Shown piece by piece: positions 17,886 to 26,603 of a stretch of 64,000 bases of DNA. How positions within the stretch are numbered: the stretch's first letter is position 1; each line of letters opens with the position of its first letter. The notes beneath the pieces are model-generated. The model did not search any database. It was given only the letters and a program-made list of their open reading frames with translations, and was not told where the DNA came from. The DNA comes from Thalassospira lucentensis MCCC 1A00383 = DSM 14000 (GTDB lineage: Bacteria > Pseudomonadota > Alphaproteobacteria > Rhodospirillales > Thalassospiraceae): assembly GCF_000421265.1 (NCBI RefSeq), contig NZ_ATWN01000010.1:149947-213946 (forward strand). Direction: 5' to 3'. Position numbers and translations under genes: made by a program.

Positions 17886-19135
17886 GCTTTTACTCCGACA
17901 TAGTGGGTGACCGGGGCAAGGTTGCTCCAGCCCTTAAAATTGCCACGCGGGACCAGTCGGGATACCGACAGTCGCGACAGCGTGCCACCCATTTTATTAT
18001 AGAAACGTAATAATTTTTCTTCGCCTTCCAGCGTCACCGTATTGGCGACCAGCCGTCCGTGTACTGGCAAGATATCCCAGCATTTCTCAAGCAGGCCGTC
18101 ATGGGTAATGCCCCCACCAATGAAAATGGCATCCGGAACGGGAAGGCGATCTGCGAACAGAAGGGCTTCTTCGATGGCTTTTTCTTCAACCGCAATGCCC
18201 GGGACGCCAAGGCGAATGGCATTTTTACCGATCATCGCACAGCGTTCTGCGTCGCGCTCAATCGCGACTGCAACACCACCCATACGCACCCATTCAATTG
18301 AAACCGATCCACATCCCGCCCCGATGTCCCACAATACCCCACCGTCAAACGGGGCCAATGATGACAAAGTCTGCGCACGGATTTCCGATTTGGTGATCAT
18401 GCCGTCATGGATAAAGGCATCATCAGGCAAGCCCGGTCCTTTGGGCAGTGGCCGGGCCTTTGGGCCAGCCTGAAGGTCAATCATGATCAGGTTTAACGGA
18501 TCAACCGGTTTGACATCGGGCATCGAGGTTGCGGTGGACTGCCATGTCTGGGCGGTCTGGGTGGTGATGCGCTCTTCTGATCCGCCAAGCCGTTCACAAA
18601 CCGTCATGCGGCTTTGATCAAATCCTGCCTCGCACAGCATCACCGTGACCAGGGCCGGGGTCGATCCATCTGCACTGAGCGCGATCAGCTTGCCGTGCGG
18701 GCGCAAATGCGACCGGATACCTTCCGGGGCGCGGCCATGCAATGTAATCACGTCACAATCGGCCAGCGCCCAGCCCAACCGCGATGCCGCCAGTGAAATG
18801 CTTGATGGTGCCGGGATGGCATATATCGGTTCGGGTCCGAAATATTTAATCAGCGTATTGCCCACCCCGAAATACATCGGGTCACCACTGGCCAGAACCA
18901 CCGGGTTTTGATCGAGGCAATCCTCAATCATCGGAAGATTGGCTTCAAACGGGGTGATCCATTTGTTTTGGGTTGCGGTGTTGGTTCCGGGCAACATGGC
19001 AATATGGCGCGTACCGCCAAAAATGATCCGGGCATTTTCAAGGATGCTGCGCGCCATGGGCGACAGGCCGTCATAGCCATCTTCGCCAATGCCGATCACC
19101 GTGATCCGGCCTTTTAACGGAGATTGTTCGTTCAT
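17882..19135 (-). CDS. cobL: Precorrin-6Y C5,15-methyltransferase (decarboxylating), CbiE-CbiT fusion
   Basis: A 417-residue bifunctional enzyme. The N-terminal half is the CbiE tetrapyrrole methylase (ITVIGIGEDGYDGLSPMARSIL; VVLASGDPMYFGVGNTL; PAPSSISLAASRLGWALAD). The C-terminal half is the CbiT Rossmann methyltransferase (GMITKSEIRAQTLSSL; LWDIGAGCGSVSIEWVRM; DAIFIGGGITHDGLLE). Together they methylate C5 and C15 and remove the acetate carboxyl on ring C. Fused CobL is usual in alphaproteobacteria. Four-base overlaps with cobH and cobI link it tightly in the operon. Confidence 0.96.
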   Translation of the reverse strand: MNEQSPLKGRITVIGIGEDGYDGLSPMARSILENARIIFGGTRHIAMLPGTNTATQNKWITPFEANLPMIEDCLDQNPVVLASGDPMYFGVGNTLIKYFGPEPIYAIPAPSSISLAASRLGWALADCDVITLHGRAPEGIRSHLRPHGKLIALSADGSTPALVTVMLCEAGFDQSRMTVCERLGGSEERITTQTAQTWQSTATSMPDVKPVDPLNLIMIDLQAGPKARPLPKGPGLPDDAFIHDGMITKSEIRAQTLSSLAPFDGGVLWDIGAGCGSVSIEWVRMGGVAVAIERDAERCAMIGKNAIRLGVPGIAVEEKAIEEALLFADRLPVPDAIFIGGGITHDGLLEKCWDILPVHGRLVANTVTLEGEEKLLRFYNKMGGTLSRLSVSRLVPRGNFKGWSNLAPVTHYVGVKA

Positions 19136-19815
19136 GATGATACCCCTGCCGTACGACCCGGGGTGCCATCCGGTGTTGCTCCGTCATCGCGGGCCAGCCG
19201 CGCCAGGGCATTTACGGTGGCGGCGGCCACCGCACTGCCGCCAAATCGCCCGCGCAGCGTGATGAACGGAACGTCCCCGGCATATTCAATCAGCGCATCC
19301 TTGCTTTCACGCGCCCCGACAAACCCGACGGGCATACCAATAATCGCGGCTGGTTTGGCCATGCGGCCATGATGAATGGCATCAAGCAGATGGAAAAGTG
19401 CTGTCGGCGCATTGCCGATGGCAATTATTGCGCCTTCGATATGATCTACCCATGCCTCAACTGCTGCGGCGGAGCGGGTTGTGCCCATCTGGCGTGCCAG
19501 CCCATGGGTATCGCCATCATTTAAGGTACACAGAACCGGGTTTTCCGCCGGAAGCAGGCGGGAAATAATGCCATGCCGGACCATTTCCGCATCACAGAGG
19601 ATCGGTTTGCTGTTCCGCAATGCATCGGTGGCATTGGCAATGACATCGCCGCCAAAGGCAATCTGATCGCCTATTTCGACCATGCCACAGGCATGAATAA
19701 TGCGTATGGCAACGGGCCGCTGATCATCTGAAAAGCGGGCAAGGTCGGCCTCGGCTTCGATGGTGGCAAAGCTTTTGGCATAGATTTCCTGCGGATCACG
19801 CAGATAGTCAAACAT
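19132..19815 (-). CDS. cobH: Precorrin-8X methylmutase
   Basis: A 227-residue protein with all landmarks of CobH/CbiC: RIIHACGMVEIGDQIAF carrying the catalytic His, the PILCDAEMVRHGI block, ALFHLLDAIHHGRMAKPAAIIGMPVGFVGARESKDAL and the final RGRFGGSAVAAATVNALA. It moves the methyl group from C11 to C12 to give hydrogenobyrinate or its cobalt form. The tail after about residue 210 is variable. It overlaps cobL by four bases and follows cbiX by 32 bp. Confidence 0.96.
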   Translation of the reverse strand: MFDYLRDPQEIYAKSFATIEAEADLARFSDDQRPVAIRIIHACGMVEIGDQIAFGGDVIANATDALRNSKPILCDAEMVRHGIISRLLPAENPVLCTLNDGDTHGLARQMGTTRSAAAVEAWVDHIEGAIIAIGNAPTALFHLLDAIHHGRMAKPAAIIGMPVGFVGARESKDALIEYAGDVPFITLRGRFGGSAVAAATVNALARLARDDGATPDGTPGRTAGVSS

Positions 19816-19847
19816 TGCCCAGCCTTTCAGGTGGTCGTGTCGACCGG

Positions 19848-20876
19848 TTATGAACCGGTCGATTTCACGTCATCATGATCATGATCGTGGCTGTGCCCGT
19901 GATCATGATCATGGCTATGTCCATGACCGTGGTGGTGATGTCCGTGCCCATGACCATGACCATGACCATGACCATGCCCATGACTATGGCCACCGTCCGT
20001 GCCGATCCCCATCACATGGTGATGATGGCCAACCTGCGGGGTGCCAACATCACCTTCATAGCCAATAATCTGTTCGCGGTATTTGCACAGCTGGCAGTTC
20101 ATGTTGTTATCGCCGGTATCGATCTCGGCCAACCGTTCGGCAAAGCTCGCCAGCACCATAGGATGGTCTTTGAGGTACCCGGCCTTGATAAATTCGACAT
20201 CGCCAAACTCGGCGGCAACTTCGTCGGTGTGGGTGTAAATCCGGTCGATCAGAATGCCCGCAAACAGGAAATACGGAAACACGACAACGCGTTTATAGCC
20301 CAGTTTCATCGCTTCGCGCAGACCGGCATTTACCCGCGGATGGGTGACACCGGAATAGCTGATTTCGGTGCGGCCAAAACCAAGACCTTCTTGCAGCATC
20401 CGGGCGACTTTATAGACGTTCGAATTGGCATCCGGGTCGTTCGTGCCGCGACCAACAACCATCAAAAGCGTATCTTCGCGTGCGATACTGTCATCGACAG
20501 AGGCAAGTGCTTCTTCGATGCGGTCTTTCGCAGCACTCAGTAATTTGGGATCAATCGCCAGATCGCGGCCAAATTTTACGTCGATATCTGGGTTTTCATT
20601 GGCGAAATTATTGACTTCGCTCGGCAGGTCATTTTTGACGTGACCAGCGGCAAACAGCATGCCCGGAAGCGCATAAATCTTTTTGTGGCCCATGGCTTTG
20701 AGCTTTTCAAAGCCGTCACGCAGGATTGGGTGCGCAAATTCGAGAAATCCGCTTTCGACATCGTAGTCGGCCAGATGGGTTTGTTTCATCGTTTCAACCA
20801 TGGCGTTGAACTGTGAAACCGCGCGTTCGTCGCGCGAACCATGACCGCAAATCATTACTGCGCCTTTGGGGGACAT
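19848..20876 (-). CDS. cbiX: Long-form sirohydrochlorin cobaltochelatase with Fe-S motif and His-rich tail
   Basis: A 342-residue two-domain chelatase. The first CbiX domain contains MICGHGSRDERAVSQFN, and the second contains MVVGRGTNDPDANSNVYK. Then comes MNCQLCKYR, the MxCxxC motif that binds a [4Fe-4S] cluster in the Bacillus megaterium enzyme, and a C-terminal tail of roughly 50 residues made mostly of His, Gly, Asp and Ser. The tail is likely a cobalt store. The DNA behind it (about 19870-19990) is a near-tandem repeat that could change length by slippage. CbiX inserts cobalt into sirohydrochlorin, the first step of the cobalt-early route. The ATG at 20876 follows a GGAG and heads the six-gene operon. 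Confidence 0.93.
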   Translation of the reverse strand: MSPKGAVMICGHGSRDERAVSQFNAMVETMKQTHLADYDVESGFLEFAHPILRDGFEKLKAMGHKKIYALPGMLFAAGHVKNDLPSEVNNFANENPDIDVKFGRDLAIDPKLLSAAKDRIEEALASVDDSIAREDTLLMVVGRGTNDPDANSNVYKVARMLQEGLGFGRTEISYSGVTHPRVNAGLREAMKLGYKRVVVFPYFLFAGILIDRIYTHTDEVAAEFGDVEFIKAGYLKDHPMVLASFAERLAEIDTGDNNMNCQLCKYREQIIGYEGDVGTPQVGHHHHVMGIGTDGGHSHGHGHGHGHGHGHGHHHHGHGHSHDHDHGHSHDHDHDDVKSTGS

Positions 20877-21269
20877 AAAAGGCTGCTCCTTTGTCTCTCT
20901 CTGATGGTGGTGCTGCGCGATGCGGTTTCGCAATCGCGGTACCCGAAGCCACCCCCGTTTTCACCGATTGGCCTGCGGAATGCAAGCGGCAGGTAACATA
21001 ACATGTGCCGAAGATGGGGCAGGTGCGAAAAATACCAGTTATTGTGTGGCGAATGCATCGGCATGCCAAAGATGTTGTGTGTGCGAAATGCCTCTTGGGA
21101 TTTATTTTACTAAAATTTGATACGAACAAAGCGCATCACGGGATCATCAAAATGACAGTGAGTTATAGTATGAAGAAAATTCATTTTGTATGAATTTCTT
21201 TTAGCAAGCTAAGCCAAATTTTGCAAATCGCGGTGTAGCCACAGGCCGTTATGGCGCGAAAATCTCATT
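20877..21269. other. Intergenic leader between cbiX and cobD with a possible degenerate B12 riboswitch
   Basis: This 393-bp divergent spacer is structured on the cbiX side. Read leftwards it contains AATCGGTGAAAA (around 20957-20969) and CCGCGATTGCGA (20928-20939). These resemble the GGTGAAA and CCGCnACTGTGA core blocks of cobalamin riboswitches, in the right order. The second block also forms a hairpin, CGCGATTGCG / CGCATCGCG (20916-20938), just before the cbiX ribosome site. No B12 box follows it. The half nearest cobD is AT-rich and shows nothing recognisable. Confidence 0.35.
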
Positions 21270-22325
21270 GTGATTGACGGTTTGCCTGTCACCGCGCACA
21301 TTGCCGCCATGGATGCGTTTCTTACTGATTTTCTGATCCCAACGTCCGGATTTTCCGGCCCGCTTTTTACAATACTGGTGCTGGCACTGGTGTTGGATGC
21401 GGTCTGTGGTGATTTTCCTTGGCTGTTTCGTCGGGTGCCCCATCCTGTTGTCTGGGTTGGGAACCTGATTGGCTGGTTTGAAAAACGCCTGAACCGGTCT
21501 GAACGCAGCAATATGGACCTGATCGTGCGCGGCACGATCACCAGCCTTGCGGTGATCGGTGCGGCGGGCCTGTTTGGGGCTGTCATTGCGCAGATTTCCA
21601 CCATCGGAGATGTTTTTTTTGCGGCCGAGGTTTTCCTTCTGGCGGTTTTGATCGCACAAAAAGGACTGTATCAGCATGTTAAGGCGGTATCGGTCGCGCT
21701 GAAAAAGGATGGGCTTTCGGGCGGGCGTGCAGCGGTATCGATGATTGTCGGGCGCGATCCCGACACATTGGATGAGGCCGGGGTGAGCCGGGCAGCGATT
21801 GAAAGCTGTGCAGAAAACTTTTCCGATGGGGTGGTCGCCCCGCTGTTTTGGTATGTGCTCGGCGGGCCGATTGGGCTGTGTGCCTATAAGGCGATCAATA
21901 CCCTTGATTCGATGATCGGGCATCGCAATTCCCGCTATCTGTATTTCGGGCGTTTTGCTGCCCGGCTGGATGATGTGGTTAATTTCATCCCGGCCCGTGT
22001 CGCCGGGGTGGTGATTTGTCTGGCCGCCGCACTGGGCTCAAAAACCAGTGGCCGGGCGGCGTGGCACACATTGATGCGCGATGCCAAAAAACATAAATCC
22101 CCCAATGCCGGATGGCAGGAAGCTGCCTTTGCCGGGGCGCTCGGTCTATCGCTTGCCGGGCCGCGCCTGTATGGTGATGAGGTCGTTGATGACCCCTATA
22201 TCGGGTCGGGCAGGCGCGATGCGTCGGCAGCTGATATCGACCGTGCTCTTTCGCTTTATACAATATCTTGCCTGATCAATGCGGCATGGCCGGTTGCGCT
22301 AAAGGCGCTTTGGGTTGTGCTATGA
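21270..22325 (+). CDS. cobD: Adenosylcobinamide-phosphate synthase (CobD/CbiB)
   Basis: A 351-residue inner-membrane protein that joins (R)-1-amino-2-propanol (or its phosphate) to adenosylcobyric acid. CbiB landmarks are LVLDAVCGDFPWLFRRVPHPVVWVGNLIGWFEKRLN, MIVGRDPDTLDEAGVSRAAIESCAENFSDGVVAPLFW, YKAINTLDSMIGHRN and YLYFGRFAARLDDVVNFIPAR. There are about five hydrophobic segments. The GTG start at 21270 has no clear ribosome site. The ATG at 21309 is an equal alternative and removes 13 residues. It is divergent from cbiX and its stop overlaps the start of the next gene. Confidence 0.94.
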   Translation: MIDGLPVTAHIAAMDAFLTDFLIPTSGFSGPLFTILVLALVLDAVCGDFPWLFRRVPHPVVWVGNLIGWFEKRLNRSERSNMDLIVRGTITSLAVIGAAGLFGAVIAQISTIGDVFFAAEVFLLAVLIAQKGLYQHVKAVSVALKKDGLSGGRAAVSMIVGRDPDTLDEAGVSRAAIESCAENFSDGVVAPLFWYVLGGPIGLCAYKAINTLDSMIGHRNSRYLYFGRFAARLDDVVNFIPARVAGVVICLAAALGSKTSGRAAWHTLMRDAKKHKSPNAGWQEAAFAGALGLSLAGPRLYGDEVVDDPYIGSGRRDASAADIDRALSLYTISCLINAAWPVALKALWVVL

Positions 22326-22924
22326 GCACCGGCGTTCCGATCAATCAGGTTGCGAACGGGCAGACCTTCCTTGATCTGGTTTTGCGCAACCGATTCAATC
22401 ACATCATACTGGATCGGTTTTGTGATTTTGGGTTTGATGATTGGTGGCTGACCGCCGGGTGCCTGGCGCAATCAGTCTGGAATGTATCAACCAATCGTCC
22501 GGCGGAAAACGGAATAGCTGATTACGACCTGTTTTATTACGATCCCGATACCAGTTGGGATGCCGAGGATAACGTCATTACCGCGATTGCTGAGCTGTTG
22601 TCAGACCTGCCAATCCGGATTGAAGTGCGCAATCAGGCCCGCGTGCCGATTTGGTATCGGCAAAAGTACGGCATTGAATATGGTGCGGTGAATGCCGCCA
22701 GTGATGGGATTGACCGGTTTGCCTATCGCACAACCGCCATCGGACTGCGCAAAGATGCCGACGGATATCGTCTATATGCGCCGTTTGGGCTGGATGCGGT
22801 TTTAAGTGGTACGATTATCCCCAACCCGGTCTTGCCGATCCGTCAGGTCTATGAAGCCAAAACCGGCAGATGGCAAAACATCTGGGCCGACCTTCGTGTG
22901 ATGCCATGGCCGGATGACGATTAA
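22322..22924 (+). CDS. Nucleotidyltransferase family protein (DUF925-like)
   Basis: A 200-residue protein resembling the NTP_transf_6 group (COG3575): WWLTAGCLAQSVWN, ADYDLFYYDPDTSWDAED with the acidic pair expected for a nucleotidyltransferase active site, and RIEVRNQARVPIWYRQKYG. The reaction and substrate are unknown for the family. The ATG at 22322 overlaps the cobD stop (ATGA), so the two are co-translated. This places it with cobalamin genes by expression, though no known step requires it. Confidence 0.7.
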   Translation: MSTGVPINQVANGQTFLDLVLRNRFNHIILDRFCDFGFDDWWLTAGCLAQSVWNVSTNRPAENGIADYDLFYYDPDTSWDAEDNVITAIAELLSDLPIRIEVRNQARVPIWYRQKYGIEYGAVNAASDGIDRFAYRTTAIGLRKDADGYRLYAPFGLDAVLSGTIIPNPVLPIRQVYEAKTGRWQNIWADLRVMPWPDDD

Positions 22925-22926
22925 GC

Positions 22927-24399
22927 TCAGTCCTTGCCCTTGTTCATGCGTGCAATGGTCGATGTGGTTGAAAAACCGTCTTCAAGATTGGCCAGAACCA
23001 CCTTGCCGCCATACCCTTGAACGATCTCGGCTCCGACCACCTTATCAATCGTGTAATCGGCCCCTTTGACCAGAATATCGGGTTTGATCGCCGATATCAG
23101 ATTGACCGGGGTGTCTTCGCCAAAAATCACCACCCCACTGATGGTTTCAAGCGATCCCAGAACAGCCGCACGGGCCGCTTCGGACTGAACCGGGCGGGCT
23201 TCCCCCTTAAGCCGTTTGACCGATGCATCGGAATTAAGCCCGACAATCAGCCGGTCACAGGCCGCGCGCGCCTGTTTGAGCAAGCTGAGATGACCGGGAT
23301 GCAAAAGATCAAAGCAGCCATTGGTAAAGCCGACCTTATATCCCTTACGACGCCAGCGTTCCGCACGGTCCACCATACGGTCAAGCGGCATCAGTTTGGC
23401 TTCGCCAATCATCAGGTCATGATGATGCAGGGCGGAAATCAGTTCATCCGGGTAGACAATCGCCGTGCCGATTTTACCAACCACGATGCCTGCCGCCACA
23501 TTGGCAATGCGCGCCGCATCCGAAAGGCTCGATCCCGCCGCAATCGCCGCTGCAAGGCAGGCAACAACGGTGTCACCTGCCCCTGAGACATCAAAAACTT
23601 CGCGCGCCTCAGTCGGCAGGTGAATGGCCTCACCGTCCTTGGTCACCAGCGTCATACCGTCCTGGCTTCTGGTCAGAAGGACGTTATCAATGCCGCAATC
23701 AGTGATGATTTTGGTGGCAGCTGCAATGGCATCTTCGTCGCTGTTAACAGCAATGCCGGTGGCGGCCTGTGCTTCGGCGCGGTTTGGCGTCACAACCGTG
23801 GCCCCGCGATAGATGCTGTAATCGGTCCCTTTTGGGTCAACAATTACCGGTTTGCCCGCTGCACGGGCCGCATTGATTGCACTTGCGACAACATCCGTAT
23901 GCAAGACACCCTTGCCATAGTCCGACAGAATGATCGCTTCGACGTCAGGGGACAGCTGACCGGCAAGGGCGGAAAGGTTGCTGATGGTATCTGCTGCAAT
24001 GGGCGATGTGGTTTCGTTGTCAGATCGCAACAACTGCTGTCCGCTGGCGATATAGCGGGTCTTGATCGTGGTCGGACGGTTGCGCTCTGTCTGGATATAG
24101 GGTTCAACACCGGCGTCATTGGCGACATATTCCATGACTTCGCGTCCGGGAAGGTCATCACCGACCAGGGATAAGAACTGCACAACCGCCCCAAGGGCGG
24201 TGGCATTGCGCGCGACATTGCCCGCCCCGCCCAGCATCGCACTTTCGCGCTCCACCCGAATGATCGGGATCGGGGCTTCGGGGGAAATGCGATTGACCGA
24301 GCCATAGACAAACCGATCGAGCATGACATCACCGATACACAACACCTTGGCGTTGGTGAGTTGTTCAACCTGAAGGGCCAGATGGCTGAGATCGGTCAT
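22927..24399 (-). CDS. hldE: Bifunctional heptose-7-phosphate kinase / heptose-1-phosphate adenylyltransferase
   Basis: A 490-residue fusion in the usual HldE order. The N-terminal ribokinase-type domain contains VLCIGDVMLDRFVYGSVNRISPEAPIP, MLGGAGNVARNATALGA and the catalytic VFDVSGAGDTVVACLAAA. The C-terminal nucleotidyltransferase contains VGFTNGCFDLLHPGHLSLL (HxGH) and VGLNSDASVKRLKGEARPVQSE. It phosphorylates heptose-7-phosphate at C1 and then transfers AMP, making ADP-heptose for the LPS inner core. It follows gmhA in the same direction with a 41-bp gap. Confidence 0.96.
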   Translation of the reverse strand: MTDLSHLALQVEQLTNAKVLCIGDVMLDRFVYGSVNRISPEAPIPIIRVERESAMLGGAGNVARNATALGAVVQFLSLVGDDLPGREVMEYVANDAGVEPYIQTERNRPTTIKTRYIASGQQLLRSDNETTSPIAADTISNLSALAGQLSPDVEAIILSDYGKGVLHTDVVASAINAARAAGKPVIVDPKGTDYSIYRGATVVTPNRAEAQAATGIAVNSDEDAIAAATKIITDCGIDNVLLTRSQDGMTLVTKDGEAIHLPTEAREVFDVSGAGDTVVACLAAAIAAGSSLSDAARIANVAAGIVVGKIGTAIVYPDELISALHHHDLMIGEAKLMPLDRMVDRAERWRRKGYKVGFTNGCFDLLHPGHLSLLKQARAACDRLIVGLNSDASVKRLKGEARPVQSEAARAAVLGSLETISGVVIFGEDTPVNLISAIKPDILVKGADYTIDKVVGAEIVQGYGGKVVLANLEDGFSTTSTIARMNKGKD

Positions 24400-24440
24400 T
24401 TTTGATGTCTTTGCTGTGTCGTTATCGCGAAAGGGTCGAA

Positions 24441-25025
24441 TTATTTCTTGGCCAGACCAAGCGTATGTTCAAGCGCACCCACCAGCATCTGACCGATCTG
24501 AATGTGCATTTCCTGAATACGGGCAGTGGTATTGCTGGGCACAATCATGATTGGGTCGCAAAGATCAACCATCTCGCCACCGGTCTTGCCGGTCCAGCCG
24601 GTCGCAATCAATCCCATCTCGCGCGCCTTGGCCAAACCAAGATTGACGTTCTTGCTGTTACCCGATGTCGAAATGCCAATCGCGACGTCATCGGGATTGC
24701 CAAGGGCTTCGATCTGACGCGAAAACAAATGATCAAACCCGAAATCATTGCCGATTGCCGTCAATGTGGAGCTATCGGTGGTCAGCGCAATCGCCGGAAG
24801 GGCGCGACGGTCATGAACATAACGCACCGTAAATTCAGTCGCGATATGCTGGGCGTCTGCGGCTGATCCACCATTGCCAAAAAACAGCAATTTGTTGCCG
24901 TCATTGAGCGCATCGGTGCAAATCTCGACCAGCTCGATAAATGCATCGCGGGTTGCTTCGCGGGTCTTGTTGACCAGATCAAGATGCTCGTCAAATTCAG
25001 CATCGAAAAAGGTTTTAATATCCAT
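24441..25025 (-). CDS. gmhA: Sedoheptulose-7-phosphate isomerase
   Basis: A 194-residue SIS-domain enzyme converting sedoheptulose-7-phosphate to heptose-7-phosphate, the first step of ADP-heptose synthesis. GmhA signatures are KLLFFGNGGSAADAQHIATEFTVRY, ALTTDSSTLTAIGNDFGF, AIGISTSGNSKNVN and the C-terminal EMHIQIGQMLVGALEHTLG. It is the first gene of the gmhA-hldE pair. The 282-bp AT-rich spacer to its right is shared with a divergent gene and shows no recognisable site. Confidence 0.95.
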   Translation of the reverse strand: MDIKTFFDAEFDEHLDLVNKTREATRDAFIELVEICTDALNDGNKLLFFGNGGSAADAQHIATEFTVRYVHDRRALPAIALTTDSSTLTAIGNDFGFDHLFSRQIEALGNPDDVAIGISTSGNSKNVNLGLAKAREMGLIATGWTGKTGGEMVDLCDPIMIVPSNTTARIQEMHIQIGQMLVGALEHTLGLAKK

Positions 25026-25307
25026 ATTTTTCCAAATCCTGAGATATGGGATTAGTGATGCTGGGCAATCAGCTTGTAGAAATGATGTGGCAATGAATGC
25101 TAAATCGAGCTGAAACTATCAGTTTGAATAGCGGAAAGCTACGACTTATCTTTTTCCGATCATCGCCTGAATTTGTCCGATTTTCACCTTTGGTTTCAAT
25201 AGGTGGGGATGATAAATACATAAGCTGTTAATTAGCAGGCACTATGATAGTACGGGCGGAGTATTGGCTCTGTTTCCGGCGCAACACACAATCTGGTCAT
25301 CATATTT

Positions 25308-26537
25308 ATGTCTGATAGCTCACTTCCATCACCTGAAGCCTTCCTCGTCGACTATGTGCGACGCCTTGAACGGCGTAAGGAAGGGGTGGGGGCTATTCAT
25401 GTGCATTTTTCAAAATTGTTAGCGTTTAACCGCCGTGACCATCATATCCGCACGGCCATTGGCGCGTTTGAAGAAATCGTTCCCGAAGTCACCGGGCGCA
25501 TCTTTACCCTGTCCAATCAGGATCTGATTTTCATTTTCGATGCCGCCGAGATGGATGAGGTCAATGCGGTCATTTTCCGGCTGAAATTCCTGTTTAACGA
25601 TGATCCGCTGATCAGCGATGGCAAGGATGAAAGTGGCGCACCGGCAACCTTTACCGATTATTTTGATGTCGGGCAGGAATATAAGGATTTCCTGCATCTG
25701 ACCCAGACATTGGTACGCTCAAACGCCAATCGTCCGCGTGTGGTCAGCAAGGCCGCCGAACGTCACAATGATCATCCCGATTATGGTGATGATAGGATGC
25801 CGTTAACGCCCAAAATTCTGGGGCGTATTGATGAATCCCTGCGGCGGGCCGATTTATCAAATCTGATGCGCCGTCAGGCGATTTGTGCGGTGGTTGGGGA
25901 CGCTAACCCGACGCCGGTCTTCCACGAACTCTTCATTTCGATCAAGGATTTGCAGGAAACCCTGCTGCCCGATGTCAATGTGTTGTCGAACCGTTGGCTG
26001 TTTCAGCATCTCACAGAAATTCTGGACCGTCGCATGCTGTCCCTGCTTACGCGCAGCAATGATGCATCGGTTACCGGGTCGGTCAGTATTAATCTGAATG
26101 TATCGACCCTGTTATCCCCTGATTTCCTGACATTCGATAGTAACGTCAAGGCCGGCCAACGCGGCACGATTGTTCTGGAACTGCAAAAGATTGATATCTT
26201 TGCTGATCTTGGGGCATTTTTCTTTGCGCGTGATTTCTGCCGGGATCGCGGCTATCGCATCTGTATTGACGGCATCAGTCACCTGTCGCTGCCCTATATC
26301 AATCGCAACAAACTTGGCGTTGATATGATCAAGATGATCTGGGATACGGACATGGAAAGCATGGATGACGAACATAAAACCGCCATGCGTGATGCGGTTG
26401 CAGAGTCCGGGGATACCCGTGTGATCCTGTGTCGCTGTGATGATGAACGGGCGATCAAATTTGGTCACGGGATCAATATCACCATGTTCCAGGGGCGCCA
26501 TGTTGAACACCTGATGAGCGAGCGGACAAAAAAATAG
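25308..26537 (+). CDS. Degenerate GGDEF/EAL-like protein
   Basis: A 409-residue soluble protein. Residues 1-110 fit a worn GGDEF-like fold (VGAIHVHFSKLLAFNRRDHHIRTAIGAFEEIVPEVTGRIFTLSNQDLIFIF) with no GGDEF loop. Residues about 225-400 resemble an EAL barrel (SINLNVSTLLSPDFLTF; TIVLELQKIDIFADLGAFFFARDFCRDRGYRICIDGISHLSLPYINRNKLGVDMIKM; GINITMFQGRHV) but lack the EAL signature and the metal-binding residues. It therefore cannot be expected to cut cyclic-di-GMP. It may bind the nucleotide or act as a scaffold. The gene is unlinked to its neighbours by direction. The assignment is by fold pattern, not by motif. Confidence 0.5.
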   Translation: MSDSSLPSPEAFLVDYVRRLERRKEGVGAIHVHFSKLLAFNRRDHHIRTAIGAFEEIVPEVTGRIFTLSNQDLIFIFDAAEMDEVNAVIFRLKFLFNDDPLISDGKDESGAPATFTDYFDVGQEYKDFLHLTQTLVRSNANRPRVVSKAAERHNDHPDYGDDRMPLTPKILGRIDESLRRADLSNLMRRQAICAVVGDANPTPVFHELFISIKDLQETLLPDVNVLSNRWLFQHLTEILDRRMLSLLTRSNDASVTGSVSINLNVSTLLSPDFLTFDSNVKAGQRGTIVLELQKIDIFADLGAFFFARDFCRDRGYRICIDGISHLSLPYINRNKLGVDMIKMIWDTDMESMDDEHKTAMRDAVAESGDTRVILCRCDDERAIKFGHGINITMFQGRHVEHLMSERTKK

Positions 26538-26557
26538 CCCCGATTTAGCCGGGGCTA
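26529..26557 (-). terminator. Terminator downstream of cobT
   Basis: The stem TAGCCCCG / CGGGGCTA (26535-26542 with 26550-26557) is followed on the minus strand by seven T. It sits between converging genes. It ends the leftward cobT transcript and may also slow the rightward one, whose stop codon lies within it. Confidence 0.85.
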
Positions 26558-26603
26558 CTGTCTTGCATGTTTGGCTTTGCTCAGTGGGTTCAGACTTTAA
26601 GTC

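Noticed and set aside
19870..19990. Short repeated units resembling a tandem-repeat or CRISPR-like array
   Set aside because: The units are in-frame codons for His, Gly, Asp and Ser in the cbiX tail. There are no spacers or cas genes.
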